A stretch of 64,000 nucleotides of DNA, from positions 186,001 to 250,000 of the forward strand of contig MU271163.1 in assembly GCA_021432605.1 (NCBI GenBank), in the 5' to 3' direction. Made by a program: the position numbers and the translations under genes. Numbering within the stretch: the stretch's first letter is position 1; the number at the start of each line of letters is the position of its first letter. This document shows positions 22,085 through 33,943 of the stretch, piece by piece. Below the pieces are notes generated by a model. The model saw only the letters and a program-made list of their open reading frames with translations, ran no database searches and was not told the origin of the DNA. The stretch comes from Coniochaeta sp. PMI_546. Lineage: Eukaryota > Ascomycota > Sordariomycetes > Coniochaetales > Coniochaetaceae.

Positions 22085-24113
22085 TCACTCAGTCTCTGCA
22101 ACCTTCGTGATTCTCATCCACATTCCACCCTGAGGTCGAAGCTGTCCAGCCGGATTGACCACCTCAACCTTGCCCTTGTTGACAGCATCAAACTCGAACC
22201 GAGTCACAAGCTCGAGGATGATGGTCTTGAAGTTAAGCAAAGCCAGCGCTTTACCGATGCACGACCTCGGACCGTGGCCGAATGCAGCCCACGCGTACGG
22301 GTCTGTGGCCGGTCCAGACAGCCGGTCCCACCTGTCTGGGTTGAACTCCTCCGCATCCTCTCCCCAGATGGTCGGGTTGAAGGAGATGACAGACGGCATG
22401 GGGATGACAGTTGTACCTTTCGGGATGTGTGTTCCAGCAATGACCACATTCTGTGTGGCCTGTCTGGGGATGCCGTTCACTAAGTCATGTCAGCATGGTT
22501 AGTGTCCATGTCAACTTAAGAGCACATGGCATCTATCTAAATCTCCTACCAGGGCAGTAGATCCGTAGAGATTCTCGAACAAAGTTGTTCAAGTAGCGCA
22601 GGTTCTCAATGTCACTGAATGATGGATCCGGGTTGCGCTTGAAGAGCTCCAAAGCCTCAGCGCGCAATTGTTTGGCAATGCCATGGTGCACACCCAAGGC
22701 GTAGGTTGCCCATGTCAGTGCGCTAGCTGTTGTCTCGTGTCCTGACTATGGTTAGTACATATGCTCCCTCCATGAGACTTTGTCAAATCGAATTTGCAAG
22801 AGAAAGAAAATAGTCGAAAGAGACTATACCGGTTGCTACAAAGTTCATGACCTATTGGGCACCAGTCAGTAGGGACTATATCGAGAGAGACGGTGGTGAG
22901 ACAGGTGTCTTACCTGTTCCACCAAGTCTGCCTTGCTCCATTTGTCCTCGACTGCTAGATATTTCTCCTCGATAATATAGGTTAGAAGGTCTTTGTTTGG
23001 TGCATCGTACTTCTGGACATATGACCCTTTTTTACCGGCGAGGATCTCGTCGATTCTCTGTTGTGTTATTCGACCAAGTATCTCCCTCAGTCTAGCGTTA
23101 GCCTTAGCAAAGGAGCGATTGGAACTTGGAAAAGGTATCCATCGGATTGGGATTATCATGTTGATGGCGGCGAGGATCTCTCCCGACCTGGGAGGATCGA
23201 AGACAGTCTGATAGCATTGGACGAACTCGGAGGGCGTCTCAAGATTTTTCAGCTCCATGCCTAGAGCAAAGATGCCGATGACATCGAGGGTGACTCTGGA
23301 ATATGCATCCTTGACTGTGGGAGCCATCGTCAGCTTATCACCTTTCAAGTTGGTACTTGGTGCACGATGACATTCAGTCACAAGCAACTTGCCTTCAATC
23401 AGCCCTCCCTTGTTAGCGATCGCTTTGTAAAACTCCTTGGTCAGGTCTCTGGCTTTCTCTTTGAACATGGGCAGGTAGCTTTTGACGTTTGAAACAATGA
23501 ATAAGCCTGAGTTATGTTAGTGTTCGGTGAGCATACGGCCGGAAGATGGCAAGGACTTCGACAGCGATGGAGATCGGGGACGTCATACCTCCGAGTGCCC
23601 TCCTCTGGCGCCGATGCTCTTCACCTTCAGCAAACACAAGGCCAACACCAATGATGTCTTGGATCAGGCGACGGAAACCGGTCGTCCTGACGAAGGAGTA
23701 GCACTTGGTGTGGAGAACTTCCTTATAAGCCTGGAGGCTATTGATGAGAACAGCATCGGAGTTAGCGAACCCGAAGTACCGGATCAAGGGCACATCGGGC
23801 CACCTCCGCATCCAGGTGCGGAAGGGTTCTTCGGGGTGGCCAGAGGTGAACTGATTGACTGTCTGGCCGACGAAGAAGTGGTGATTCTGAGGCGCGTACG
23901 TGGTCAGTACAAGCAGACAATATGTTTCGGATACTAGCGTGACTTCGGGTTTGGTACCTTTGGGCCGGGCAAATGACGGAGAGACGAGACAAAGTATGGG
24001 TATACAAAGACTCGGTAAAGCTGGTATGCCAGAAACAGGGCTGAGAGGAGGAAGACAGCAGTTGTCGCCGTGTCCAAGAGGATGGGCTGTGTGCGTGGCA
24101 GGAGAGACGGCAT
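22085..24113 (-). CDS. Cytochrome P450 monooxygenase (terpene locus)
   Basis: A microsomal class II P450, spliced from at least seven exons. It starts MPSLLPRTQPILLD at 24113, followed by a hydrophobic anchor (TAVFLLSALFLAYQLY) and the hinge LRHLPGPKG. Visible motifs: the I-helix A-T-G-H-E-T-T-A-S, completed by joining a 22-nt exon (22830-22851) to the next; the K-helix ExxR as ESLR; FNPDRW; and the haem-binding loop FGHGPRSCIG with the axial Cys. All P450 hallmarks are present, so it should be active. It is divergent from a sesquiterpene synthase 870 bp away and is therefore a candidate for oxidising that enzyme's product. CYP family and substrate cannot be told by eye. The 5' exon boundaries (between 23.3 and 24.05 kb) are approximate. 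Confidence 0.88.
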
Positions 24114-24983
24114 CTTTCCCGCCTCGTGCTGACTTCGAGGTGTGGTATGAGTTATGATGCCGTGCCGATGATTAGATTGAGGTTTGAAAGAAGGTGATGA
24201 TGGTCAAGCAGTGGAAATAGACCAGAATGAGCATGGAGGTCCAGAAGGAAACGCCCTGGGTCAGCGGGATGAACATGAAGACTTCAAAGTACACTTAAAT
24301 AGGCCAGAGGAAAGCAAGAGATCGATCTCCATAGGGCTGCTCCTTCCTCTATACTCGTCGTGTCACGCGGATGGTCGTGGCGCTCCTCCCTCCGTGGTGG
24401 CTTGGAAATTGCTGTGGCTATTCGCCAGATTTGAGGGTATTTGCATGTAGGTTTGTTCGTCGAGTATCTCAACAGTGTGTCTGCCGTATCAACGATAGGA
24501 TTACCGTATCGGTGTGTCTTAGATGTCTCTTCACGGAGTTTATTTGTCATGGGTTAGCTGATCCTGCTGTTTCTTCGAGGCTGCAATATCGAGCAAGGTC
24601 AAGGGTTGTAGCAGCAGGCCTTTTATATAGCTCCAGGCGGTCTCTGTAGACCACAAGGTATTACAGATCTTCGACCTCACTCAATGGCCTTCACCTCTTT
24701 GACTTCATATTCAGTGCCGGCCCCCCTTATCATTCACTCTCGACTGGCACCCGGCGGCTTCAGAATGTAGTCGAAGCTTCACGAACAATCACCTCGACAT
24801 TCACCTCCTTAGCGTCACCCAAGGTCCCAGACTTGAACACAGAACGAGCAACTGACTATTTCTCCACCCCAAAAAGCACCTGATGATACACCTATATCCA
24901 TCTACTTCCAACGCTAGGGCAACACCCGAAGTCTCCAGTGTTGCGCCGAATCTTAGCGAGACCGGCGGTCAAGATCGATCAAG
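24114..24983. promoter_or_regulatory. Bidirectional promoter of the P450/terpene synthase pair
   Basis: 870 bases between divergent start codons, the only regulatory space shared by the two genes. It holds a short inverted repeat, GGTCT-CTGT-AGACC (24639-24652), which could be a dimeric factor site. No pathway-specific regulator is encoded nearby. Confidence 0.5.
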
Positions 24984-26319
24984 ATGGCGCACAGCATCGT
25001 GCTTCCCAACATGCTGGCCAACTGGAAGTGGCCTCGCCGCATAAACCCTCACTACGAGGAAGTCAAGCAGGCATCCGCTGCGTGGCTGGCAGGGTTCGGA
25101 GCTTTTAGCCCCAAGGCACAGCAGGCCTTTGACCGATGCGACTTCAGTATGTGGATAGCCGTGCTCGAGTCTCCTCATGTCGTGCAACAACCGGACAACT
25201 GACTCTTTGCTCTAGGTCGCCTCGCTTCCCTCGCGTACCCTCGACTGGCCAAAGGTAAGTTTTATGGTCCGCTGTTGCGACCCGAACCTTGTGCCGCGGG
25301 ACACTAACTCCAAGGTTGTACCACGCCACCAGAGCACCTCCGCACGGGCTGCGATCTCATGAACCTCTTCTTCGTTATCGATGAGTACACGGACGTGGCC
25401 ACCGAGTCCGAGGCTCGGGAGATGGCGCGAATCATTATGGATGCTGTCCATAACCCATCCCAGCCCAGACCAGACGGCGAGTGGGTGGGGGGTGAGATTG
25501 CGCGACAGTGAGTAACAACCTTCTTCCTTGCCCACTCTTCCACCGCAGACATAGGCGTTTCAAGGCGCTGAACTCTCACTGATCGCGTTCTAGATTTTGG
25601 GCTCTTGCCAGCAAAGCGATGGGTGACACAGCCTCGAGTCGATTCACGGCATCGTTCAACGACTATCTGGACAGTGTCGTGACTCAGGCTGCTGATAGGG
25701 ATACTAAGCGTGTCCGCAACATCCAGAGCTACCTCGGAGTCCGTCGCCGCACAATCGGAGCACTGCCGTCCTTCGCCATCATGGAATCAGGCATGAATAT
25801 CCCAGATGCAGTTATGAATTTGCCGGTGGTCATGGAGTTAACGAACGTTGTTACCGAGATGCTGTGCATTGGTAATGTAAATAAGACGACCAGTACACCA
25901 ATAGATGGGACGAAAAATGCTGATCTGCACTTCAGGACCAGGTGTCGTATAACAAAGAGCAAGCTTGCGGAGATGAGCACAACATAGTTGTCATCGTCAT
26001 GAATCAGCTCAACCTCGACGCCCAGGGGGCTTTGAACTGGGTGGCAGGATACCACGCCGCACTTGAGAACCGGTTCAACCTTGCTTATTCGTCACTTCCT
26101 CGCTTCGGAGGACCGCTTGACCTCGAATTCCAGAGCTACGTCGACGGCTTGGGCAACTGGGTGCGAGCCAACGACCAGTGGAGTTTCGAGAGTGCCAGAT
26201 ACTTTGGCACTCGCGGGCTTGAGATCATGAGAACCCGGACTCTCAACCTTCTCCCCAAGGCGCAGCAGGCTCAGCAGGCTGAGATTGGACCACAGACGAT
26301 TGACGAGTCTCTTCTGTGA
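24984..26319 (+). CDS. Class I sesquiterpene synthase
   Basis: A terpene cyclase that should ionise farnesyl diphosphate and cyclise it. Five exons (24984-25146, 25216-25254, 25333-25507, 25594-25876, 25936-26319) give 347 aa, typical for fungal sesquiterpene synthases. The Asp-rich metal motif is DEYTD (residues 84-88) in [13 protein letters not shown]. The NSE triad is NDQVSYNKE (N220, S224, E228), formed by the join of exons 4 and 5. The C-terminal Arg-Tyr pair (308-309, SARYFGT) contacts diphosphate in the family. WxxK-like and [12 protein letters not shown] segments also fit. The pattern resembles the protoilludene/COP-type clade rather than trichodiene synthases, but the product cannot be predicted. 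It shares its promoter region with a P450. Confidence 0.92.
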
Positions 26320-26572
26320 GCCCCCGCCACCTGACAGATCTGGCCTCTGGCCTCCGGCCTCTGGATGACTTAGAACGGAGTTTGGGGAAATCAAGCCTCA
26401 TCATGGAGTTTTGAGCATTTGCCTGGAAACGTTGGATCAAGGCGTACGGGTTGTAATGAGGCTATGGTTACAGCATTCTGGGGTATGCTAGAGGAAATCA
26501 CACTTAAGAATAAAAGAAAGCATCCTGAGAAGGGTACGCTTGCGCCACGTCTATTTCCCACCTATCCTGTCT

Positions 26573-29025
26573 TTAGCGATGGAACATATTCTCGACTCCC
26601 GAGTTCGACTTCGTGCGGAGGCCAGTAGAACTCCCGGCAATGTAGTGATCGATGTCAACGCCCGTGCTCATAGCCTCATGCTTCGACTTGTTCGTGGGCG
26701 GCACAGCTGGAATCTTAGTCAATCCCGCCATAGCATCCGCCTCAGCAGCCAGCTCGGCCTCCTCCCTGGCCGCCTTCCTCGCTTGCCGTTCTGATTCCTC
26801 GAGGTGTGCCCGTGTCTTTTCCGGGTCCTGCACTCCGCGTTGCACACCTGACATATCATACACTAGATCAACCGGCTTGGTCTCCTGATCCTTGCCAACG
26901 GAGCCCGTCTCTTCGGCAGTCTGGTCATCGTCATCAACATGCTCGGCCTGTCTCTTACGGTTCTGTTCGCCGTCTGACATCATGACAGTGTAGTTTGGCC
27001 TCCGCTCGTCGCCGATAGGTGGCGGACTGCCGACCTGGATGCGACGGATCGCCGACACGAGCTTGCACATGAACTTCATCGAGCGCGCGGCGCGGAGCGG
27101 CTCATTAGACCAATTGCTCTTGTGGTTGAAGGCACACTTGAGCTCCATCCTGTTCAACTCGTGCACGTTGACGATGCTAAGAGCCAGGCCGGGCTGGTAA
27201 TCGCGTTTGTTATCTGGATGCTTGAGGAACCCCTCCAGCTCCTTCCGCAGAGACATCAGGTCCTGGAACGAGGTGCGGAAGTCGATGAGCATAAATATGG
27301 ACTGTCTGTTGAAGCCGGAGCGAGTCACGTTTTCGATGCGCTTCTGGGACAGCTGCTCGTTGGCGATTTGGATGTCGCTGAAGTTGTCGATACGGCGGAA
27401 GACGGTATACAGGAGAGACTGCCGCTTGACAATGAGCGAGATGGATTGAGTGGCCTGCCTGTTGAATACTTCCACTCGGTCGCCTATATCGAAGGGATGG
27501 TCGAAGAAGACAAAGACGCAGCCTGTCAAGAAGTGGTTGAAGGTGCGACCCACGGCGAAACTGAGACCGACGATGATCAAGGATGCCGTCTGCTGTATTG
27601 TCTTGATCGTTGGGACGTAGAGAACCAGGATGAAGAACACCATGACGACGGCGAGCATGGTTAAAGCAACCCAGTCGAAAGTGTTGATGCAGTGGTCGAT
27701 GTCGTGCATGTTCTGGAAGATAGCATGGCGGATGCGGCCCGCTTCAACTACGGTCCAGACCATCTCGTCGAGCTGTATATCACCGCTTTCATTCTCATCC
27801 AGTACTTTGAATATCCTCTCGGCTTCCTCGCGGCGGAATGGGCCCAGAACTTCGGCGATATCTTCCTTCCGCAAGCTCTTCTGGCCGACAACGACAAGAG
27901 ACATCCAGATGCGCTTCGCAAGTGCTGCTGCTGATTTGGGATTGGCAAGTGCCCTCTCCACAATGGCATACGTCGACGCCGGACGAAGCCAGTGTGATTT
28001 GGTGGCAGCACCGCTTGTCATAAAGTTGCCGAAGAAGCTAGTCATGCCGTAGGAGTCGATTCCAAGCCGGCTGAGGTAACTAGTTGCTCGGACACGGTGT
28101 TCGCCGTGCTCTGCGCCTGTTGCATTGCGGATGATGAGGTCTTCGTCCTCAAACTGTCCCCGGCCAGGTGGATAGAGGTATACCGACGCATCGTACAGAG
28201 TCATTAGAGCATTGTGCATGTCCTTAGAATGCTCGATGCGGGTGAGGTTGGATCGGTAGTGGTAGTGCACAGTGATGTAGACGATCATGATCTTCTCTAG
28301 AAGGTAGAAAGAAGCCCAAAGCGTACACTGCTCGAGCACGTCGTCGATAGCATCATCCCAACCAAAGGTATCGGGATCGGCATGTTCCGTGAAGTTCACG
28401 ACCAACAGATCGTTTAGGTTGATGAGCTGCCAAGGTCAGCATGGTACACGCCGAGATCACGAGACAGAAAGCGAAGCCCGTCTTACAAAAGTGAAAGAGA
28501 TATAGGCCGTGATAACCGTGCCAATGATAGTGATAGGTCTTCTCATGACTCGCATGACCCTCCAATACCGCTGATGGGCTGGATTTACATATCTTGTTTC
28601 GAGTTAGTCTATACGATTCCTCTTTTCTTGGGCCGAGATGCTCACCGGGCAACAAATCTGAAGATGTATGGAAGGGCTAATCCCAGAGCATCGGACGCCC
28701 AGAACCCCAGCCAGCAGGTTAGCAACCAAGCGAACAGATAGAAGACAAGCTGGCGGTACTGTCGTTGCTCGATAGTCTCGTCATCATCCAGGATTTGATC
28801 GTTTCGGAAGACTATGACAGGAATCGCGAGAGGGACGCCGACAACAAGAATCACGGCGGCATAGCGAACGGCCCACAGGACATGCTTCATCGCGAAGACA
28901 GAGAATTGTGATCCGGTAGCCTGTGCGAGCGCATCGTCCGCGCCATCTGGCTTGCCGTCCATGGAGTTGTCCATTTGAGGAGCTGTCAAGAAGACATCTT
29001 GCCCTTTTCTGGAAGAGCCAGGCAT
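26573..29025 (-). CDS. MscS-like mechanosensitive channel with EF-hand
   Basis: Three exons, 28646-29025, 28487-28592 and 26573-28426, give 779 aa. It resembles the fungal Msy1/Msy2 proteins, Ca2+-regulated channels of the ER/cell periphery that respond to hypo-osmotic shock. Order: a cytosolic N-terminus; several N-terminal transmembrane helices (for example HVLWAVRYAAVILVVGVPLA and IIGTVITAYISFTF); an EF-hand with a complete Ca-binding loop DENESGDIQLDE at about residue 370; then two hydrophobic helices and the MscS channel core (SLIIVGLSFAVGRTFNHFL, FVFFDHPFDIGDRVEVF). The tail is charged and probably disordered or coiled. Intron ends are consensus and the frame is exact. It is probably not part of the terpene locus: such channels are conserved across ascomycetes. 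Confidence 0.9.
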
Positions 29026-30239
29026 GCTGTCTCACCTACGATCCGATGATTGGTGACTTTTCAGGGGACCTCAAAAGGAATGTCGATGACTCAGACCGCA
29101 AACGTTGGAAACAGAGGACCGCTAACAACTACGAGAAAGCAGAGAAGAAAAAAAGGATGACGATGTAAAATACCTTGTTCGACACTTTGAACTACGTTGG
29201 GAGGGTAGAAGAGCACAGCGAAGGTCGAATCCGTCAGCAGAACGCAGTCATCCTCAATACCACTTGTCGAAGTACTTATCTACAAGGGTTCCCTCAAAGT
29301 CAAGATTGCAGGAGGACCATACGGCAGCTAGCTGAGCCCGACTTACTGGCCTGCTGAATCGCGATAGGAGGCGGAAAAGACGAAAGGCGCGAAAGCACGC
29401 TGGATTTCGAAACGGGATCAGACTAGCCTGCAGTAATTGGTGTTGACGATTGGATCCACGAGCGACGGAAAGGTAATCCTTGCCATCCATCAGGCAATTG
29501 CGCTGCATGAGAGCGAAGTAATGTGACCACCGCGGACCGCGACGGTAGAAGATTGCAGGTTTGCTACGGTGCTAGAGCCGAGGAGACCATGGCAGTGACG
29601 GGGGAGTCTTCCTACTCCCATACGAACAGACGAATGATAGACTGACGTTGTTCAGCCCCTCGAACAGGGGTCAGATCGAAGGCGTGCAAATGCTGGTTGA
29701 TGCATGGTTAGCTCTCGTATATTATAGCTCGGTAAGCTGACAGAGATTGTTCTATTTTAGCAGCCAATGGATCGCTGCTTGAATAAGCTTAATGTGTCCT
29801 CCCGGCAGCCTTGGCCTAGACTTCCAGAGCCTAATATTACTGAATGGGATTTCGATCGTTTCAGCCACCAGATCTCAGCGTTGGGCGTTGAAATGGGGAG
29901 CCTCTGCCGTTCGACAACATTAGTGGTCGGGAGTGCGTAGAGACCTGGGGGACTACCTTAGCTCATGTCATACTCTCTAAGGCAGGCAGTTGAGGACTTG
30001 ACTCCGTCGGCCAGGCTTCCTCTTCACCTGGATATGATTGGACGATCACATGGAAATAAGAAATGCCAGCTTTTCCCGATAGAATTGTCATTGTGGTAAC
30101 TTGTTTGGATATACATCTCGCGAAGGGTCATGACCCCTTGTTTGTCATGAGACTAGGTCGAAGAAACTGGCGGGCCGGTATGGGGACTCTGAGTGTGTTT
30201 TTAATGTGATTGGCAACTGTTGACAATCCTGTAACTGCT
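29026..30239. other. Intergenic region
   Basis: About 1.2 kb between the channel gene's start and the DUG2 stop codon (both minus strand). It should hold the channel promoter and DUG2 3' UTR. I see no coding sequence or RNA gene I can support. Confidence 0.4.
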
Positions 30240-33000
30240 TCAGAGCTTTCGGAAGACTTGTCCGAATATCTCCCTGCTTTTGAGGAGGTTCGTGACACGT
30301 AATCGTTCGTTCTCCAGATGAGCCGAGTCGCTGGCCTGACCACAGGGCAGATGAGCGGCCGGCGCGCCAAACTCCTTCTCTAGAAATCTGATCGCTGGAA
30401 TCGAACCTCCTTCTCTGATATAGAGTGGTCTACGATTTCTGGGTCGTTTGGTATTCGTCTCGCTCTCAACCGTTCGGTTATCCGCCGCTCCAGTGCCGGA
30501 TTCCTCCTGGTCGGAACCATTCTCGGAGTTCATTCCCCAGACACGCATGATCGCTTCCTCAAGCGTCCGGAAAATGTAGTTTCCAGGCACCCCAAGCCAT
30601 GGTTCCGCTTTGTTATCCACGCGTACAGTGAGTGAGTTCGTGCTCTCTGACTTCTCGAACTCGTCGCGTAGAAAGTTCACCAAAGATTCAATCACTTGTT
30701 CGACCTCTTGTCCCGGAACGAGACGAAGACTGATATTTGCGCTTGCGTGGCTGCTCACTAAACTGCCGTCAGGGCCGGAGACCTTGTACCGGTGAATGGT
30801 GAGATTCGGCTCGCGCCACCTCGCCATGAGGCTGCGTTTCAACACGTCCGCGGGACCAGCTTCTGGATTGCGCCGGATAAGCGTCTGCGTGATATCATCG
30901 TACCGGCTCTCCTCCTCGGTTGTGACGGGTAGAATGCCGCTGTAAAAGTTGGGAATCATCACGCGGTTGCGTGGGCCTTTAAGCTTCGACAAGAGAGAAG
31001 TCAGATCAGAAAGCGGTTCTGACATCATGAAGCTTCCGTCAACACCAGAGTGTAGGTCAGGATGCTTCGAGTCGACGCAGATGGTAGCGTGGAGAACGCC
31101 ACGAAGGCCGTACGTAAGGCAAGGCACCTCGTCATCTAGCCAGTAACTGTTGGCTAGAAGTATGTAGTCCACTTTTCCAATCAGCTGCTTGTGTTTCCGG
31201 ACTGTTTCCTGGAAGCCGCGGCTACCAGACTCTTCCTCGCCTTCGATGAGGAAGATCACATCGGAGTCGAGAGATTTGGCTTGCACAAGGTCCGTAACAG
31301 CATACAAAGCAGCGGTTATGGGTCCCTTATTATCGCTGACACCGCGTCCATACAGGTACCCGTTCGTACCCGTCAGTTTGAAAGGGTCTGTTGCCCATTT
31401 GCCTTCCTGGGTATCAGCAGGCACCACATCGTAATGTCCATAAAATAGGATGCGCTTCCGCTTCTCCGCAGGCTCAAGTTTTCCGGCGAATTTGGCATAC
31501 ACGACGGGGTTATGTTGTTTGTCGGTACTGAGTATCTCGACCTGCCCGCCCAGTCGCTTGAGCAGAGAGGCCAAGAAGTTGGCGCCTTTCCGGCAGTCCT
31601 CAGCAAACTCTGGACGCGAGGAAATGGTCTTGTAGGAGACAAATTCCCGGAGAGTGGTTATCATCATGTCTTCAGACTCTTGTGCGTCGGCAGCATCCGA
31701 CTTTGGTTTTCCATTGACACGCCAGATGCGGACCTTGTCGTCGTTTGCCCCTGTGATGAACAGCTGGTCGCCATGGTAGGTCGTCACAGCCGAGGCGAGT
31801 ATTTTGCCATCGTGAGCTTTCCAGCGGCTGAGGCACTGATATTTCTGACTAACGTTCTCAGAAACACCATTCGCATCCCGGCCATAATGGACGGTACTGT
31901 GTTTCTGCGATAAGGTTAGTGATTTCGGTCGCGAGGGGAATGTCACATGCACAACTTACGCAGGCTGACCCGCCAGCGGCTGCACTCCACAAGAGGCCCC
32001 AGCTCATTTGCAGAGTCATGATATCTCCAATATGAGCCTTGATGACCCTCAACTTCTGCTTGGTATCCATGTCCCACAGTTCGATAGCGCCGTGGAGCTT
32101 GCCGGCATAGAGGAACGACCCGTCGATCGCCAGGGACAGAACAGACTCCGCGTCGTCTTCGCCGAGAACCATGATCTCCTGTATGTCGCCATCCGTGGTT
32201 TCGCCATCCTCGTCGTCGTAGCTTTCGCTAGAAAGCTTCCAAAGCTTGATGGTTCCATCTCCACCACCCGATATCAGCACCTCCTCCTCCGGATCCACCA
32301 GGACAGTCGGACCTTTCGCGACCAACATAGAATATACGTAACCGAAGTGCGCGAATTGGCGAATTGCCCCTGTCTGGACCTCAAGGACAGCCTGCGATCG
32401 TGGGATCAGTCCCCAGCGATCGTCGTTCCTCCGCGGAGTGCTTGTGCCTCCGACGGCTTTGGAGTCGAAGAACCTATGGTACCTCCGATCGGGATGCTTC
32501 TCCGAGTCATGCATCACACGCCTTTTCGGGTCCTTCAAGTTGACCCATTGTATTGAGGCGTTCTGTGCCCCCATGTAGACGGTTTCATTTTGGGCAGAAT
32601 AAGCGACGCTGAACATGTCGCCGACATCGAAGGTACTGTAGATCTCGTATAGCCGTTTGAATGTCTTGGGGTCCCATACACTGATAACAGCATCGCCAGC
32701 GCTGGAGAACAGAAGCGGGCTGTCGCCCGAAGTCGACAAGAATAGGCAGAGGACGGTTCGCTTATGGGCTTGAATTGTCTGGACAAGCTCGAACGAGCCG
32801 AGGGACCAAACAGCTATTTCTCCATTGTGTGTGCCGGCAAATATGTAGTCATCGCTCACGGCTAGTGCAAGAACCGAGCTGTCGTGCTTCAGCTCGTGGA
32901 TCTGGTCTGGGTTCGTACTGGGGCAGTCTTCGACATCTTCGATGCTGTCGCTGTCGTAGGGCAATGACGGCGAGCGCCTCGACGGCACTGCTGAGGGCAT
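30240..33000 (-). CDS. DUG2: Dug2-like WD40/M20 peptidase of glutathione degradation
   Basis: Dug2 works with Dug3 (amidotransferase-like) in a cytosolic complex that removes glutamate from glutathione. Two exons, 31960-33000 and 30240-31904, give 901 aa. The N-terminal half (to about 420) is a WD40 propeller, with repeats ending in ISVWDPKTF, GTIKLWKLS, GAIELWDMD and KVRIWRVNG. The C-terminal half is an M20 metallopeptidase with its metal ligands visible: FYGHYDVVPAD (about 503), YGRGVSDNKGP (about 535) and the catalytic/metal Glu pair in EGEEESGSRGF (about 570). It contains PDLHSGVDG and a C-terminal HLPCGQASDSAH. The fusion of the two domains is diagnostic for Dug2. The 55-nt intron (31905-31959) joins SACKHSTVHYGR. 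Confidence 0.93.
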
Positions 33001-33312
33001 CGTGTCTGGAGAACAGCAGCAACTATCAGCGAGTGTTGAAAAGAATTAAGCCATTGGTGCGACTCTGAAGCGCAGGAAGGAGGGAAAATGGCAGTGAAAG
33101 TTTGTCGGAGTCATTGAACTTTCGTCTTTCGCGGTAACGATGATGGCATGTTCCCGCTCAAGAAATATGGGACGAGAAATGCGCCATCGATTTGGCGCCG
33201 TTCAGTACCTGATAACAGTACAGTAGCGCTGCGGTTCCAGCGGACAGGGGCCCTCAGTAGCAACCCCCGCAAGGATCGTGAACCTCTGAGAAACCCCCAC
33301 ACTCGATCAGCC

Positions 33313-33943
33313 CTACGCTATGCATCTCCATACGGTCGATGGGTCGTCCCAAGGTCCAGAGTGGATGGATCGTATATCTGAAAGAAATCCGAAGTGGGTG
33401 GGAAGGCATGAACCTTACAACACCTGACGCCTTTCCGTGCAATTGAGGTCGAAATAAGGTTGGCACATGGAAAGGCGCGGTTGCCCTCGATGTTTAGGCA
33501 AGATAGGGAGGAAAGGTGGGATGGAATTATGGGAATTCGGGCAGGACTTTCAGTGTTCAAGTACTTGACTCACCAGTGTCATGGAAGGACAGAACGATGC
33601 TGCTCGGGCTTCGCTTTCGTCCCTCGTCCCTTGAGATCTTCTTGCAGCCACGGCATTCGAGTTCTAGTTCCGACTCATCGACGTCTTCATCGTCCGACGC
33701 TTCCTGTCGGCCTTGGTCGAGGCGCTCTCGGTGACTCCAGGAGCCAAGCAGCTCTTTCAGGGCCGGGGGTCTCGGGAGGTCTACAGCGACGGCCATGTGC
33801 TCGCTATTCGATCGACTATCGGAGCCGGCGTTGGATGCAGTTGGACGACCTTGAAACCTCCAGACAGACTTGTTCCGGGATAGACGGCCTGTAGAGATCA
33901 GTTTGGGCTTTTGTAGCCTCAGCTCCCCGGTTTCTCCCTTCAT
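33313..33943 (-). CDS. Small hypothetical protein
   Basis: A proposed two-exon gene (33574-33943, 33313-33377) of 144 aa. Support comes from a long open frame ending at a strong donor (ACTG|GTGAGT), a good acceptor (TTTCTTTCAG) 196 bases later, and an exact frame through to a TAG. The protein has an N-terminal basic part (LQKPKLISTGRLSRNKSVW), a strongly acidic run (EASDDEDVDESELELE), a CRGC dyad and the end DDPSTVWRCIA. I do not recognise a family, and no domain is visible. It lies just upstream of DUG2 on the same strand, so it could instead be an unusual part of that gene's leader. Low confidence that it is a real gene. Confidence 0.35.

Noticed and set aside
30380-30400. tRNA B-box-like sequence (GGTTCGATTCC on the minus strand)
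   Set aside because: It lies inside the conserved M20 domain of DUG2, and no A box or cloverleaf is apparent.
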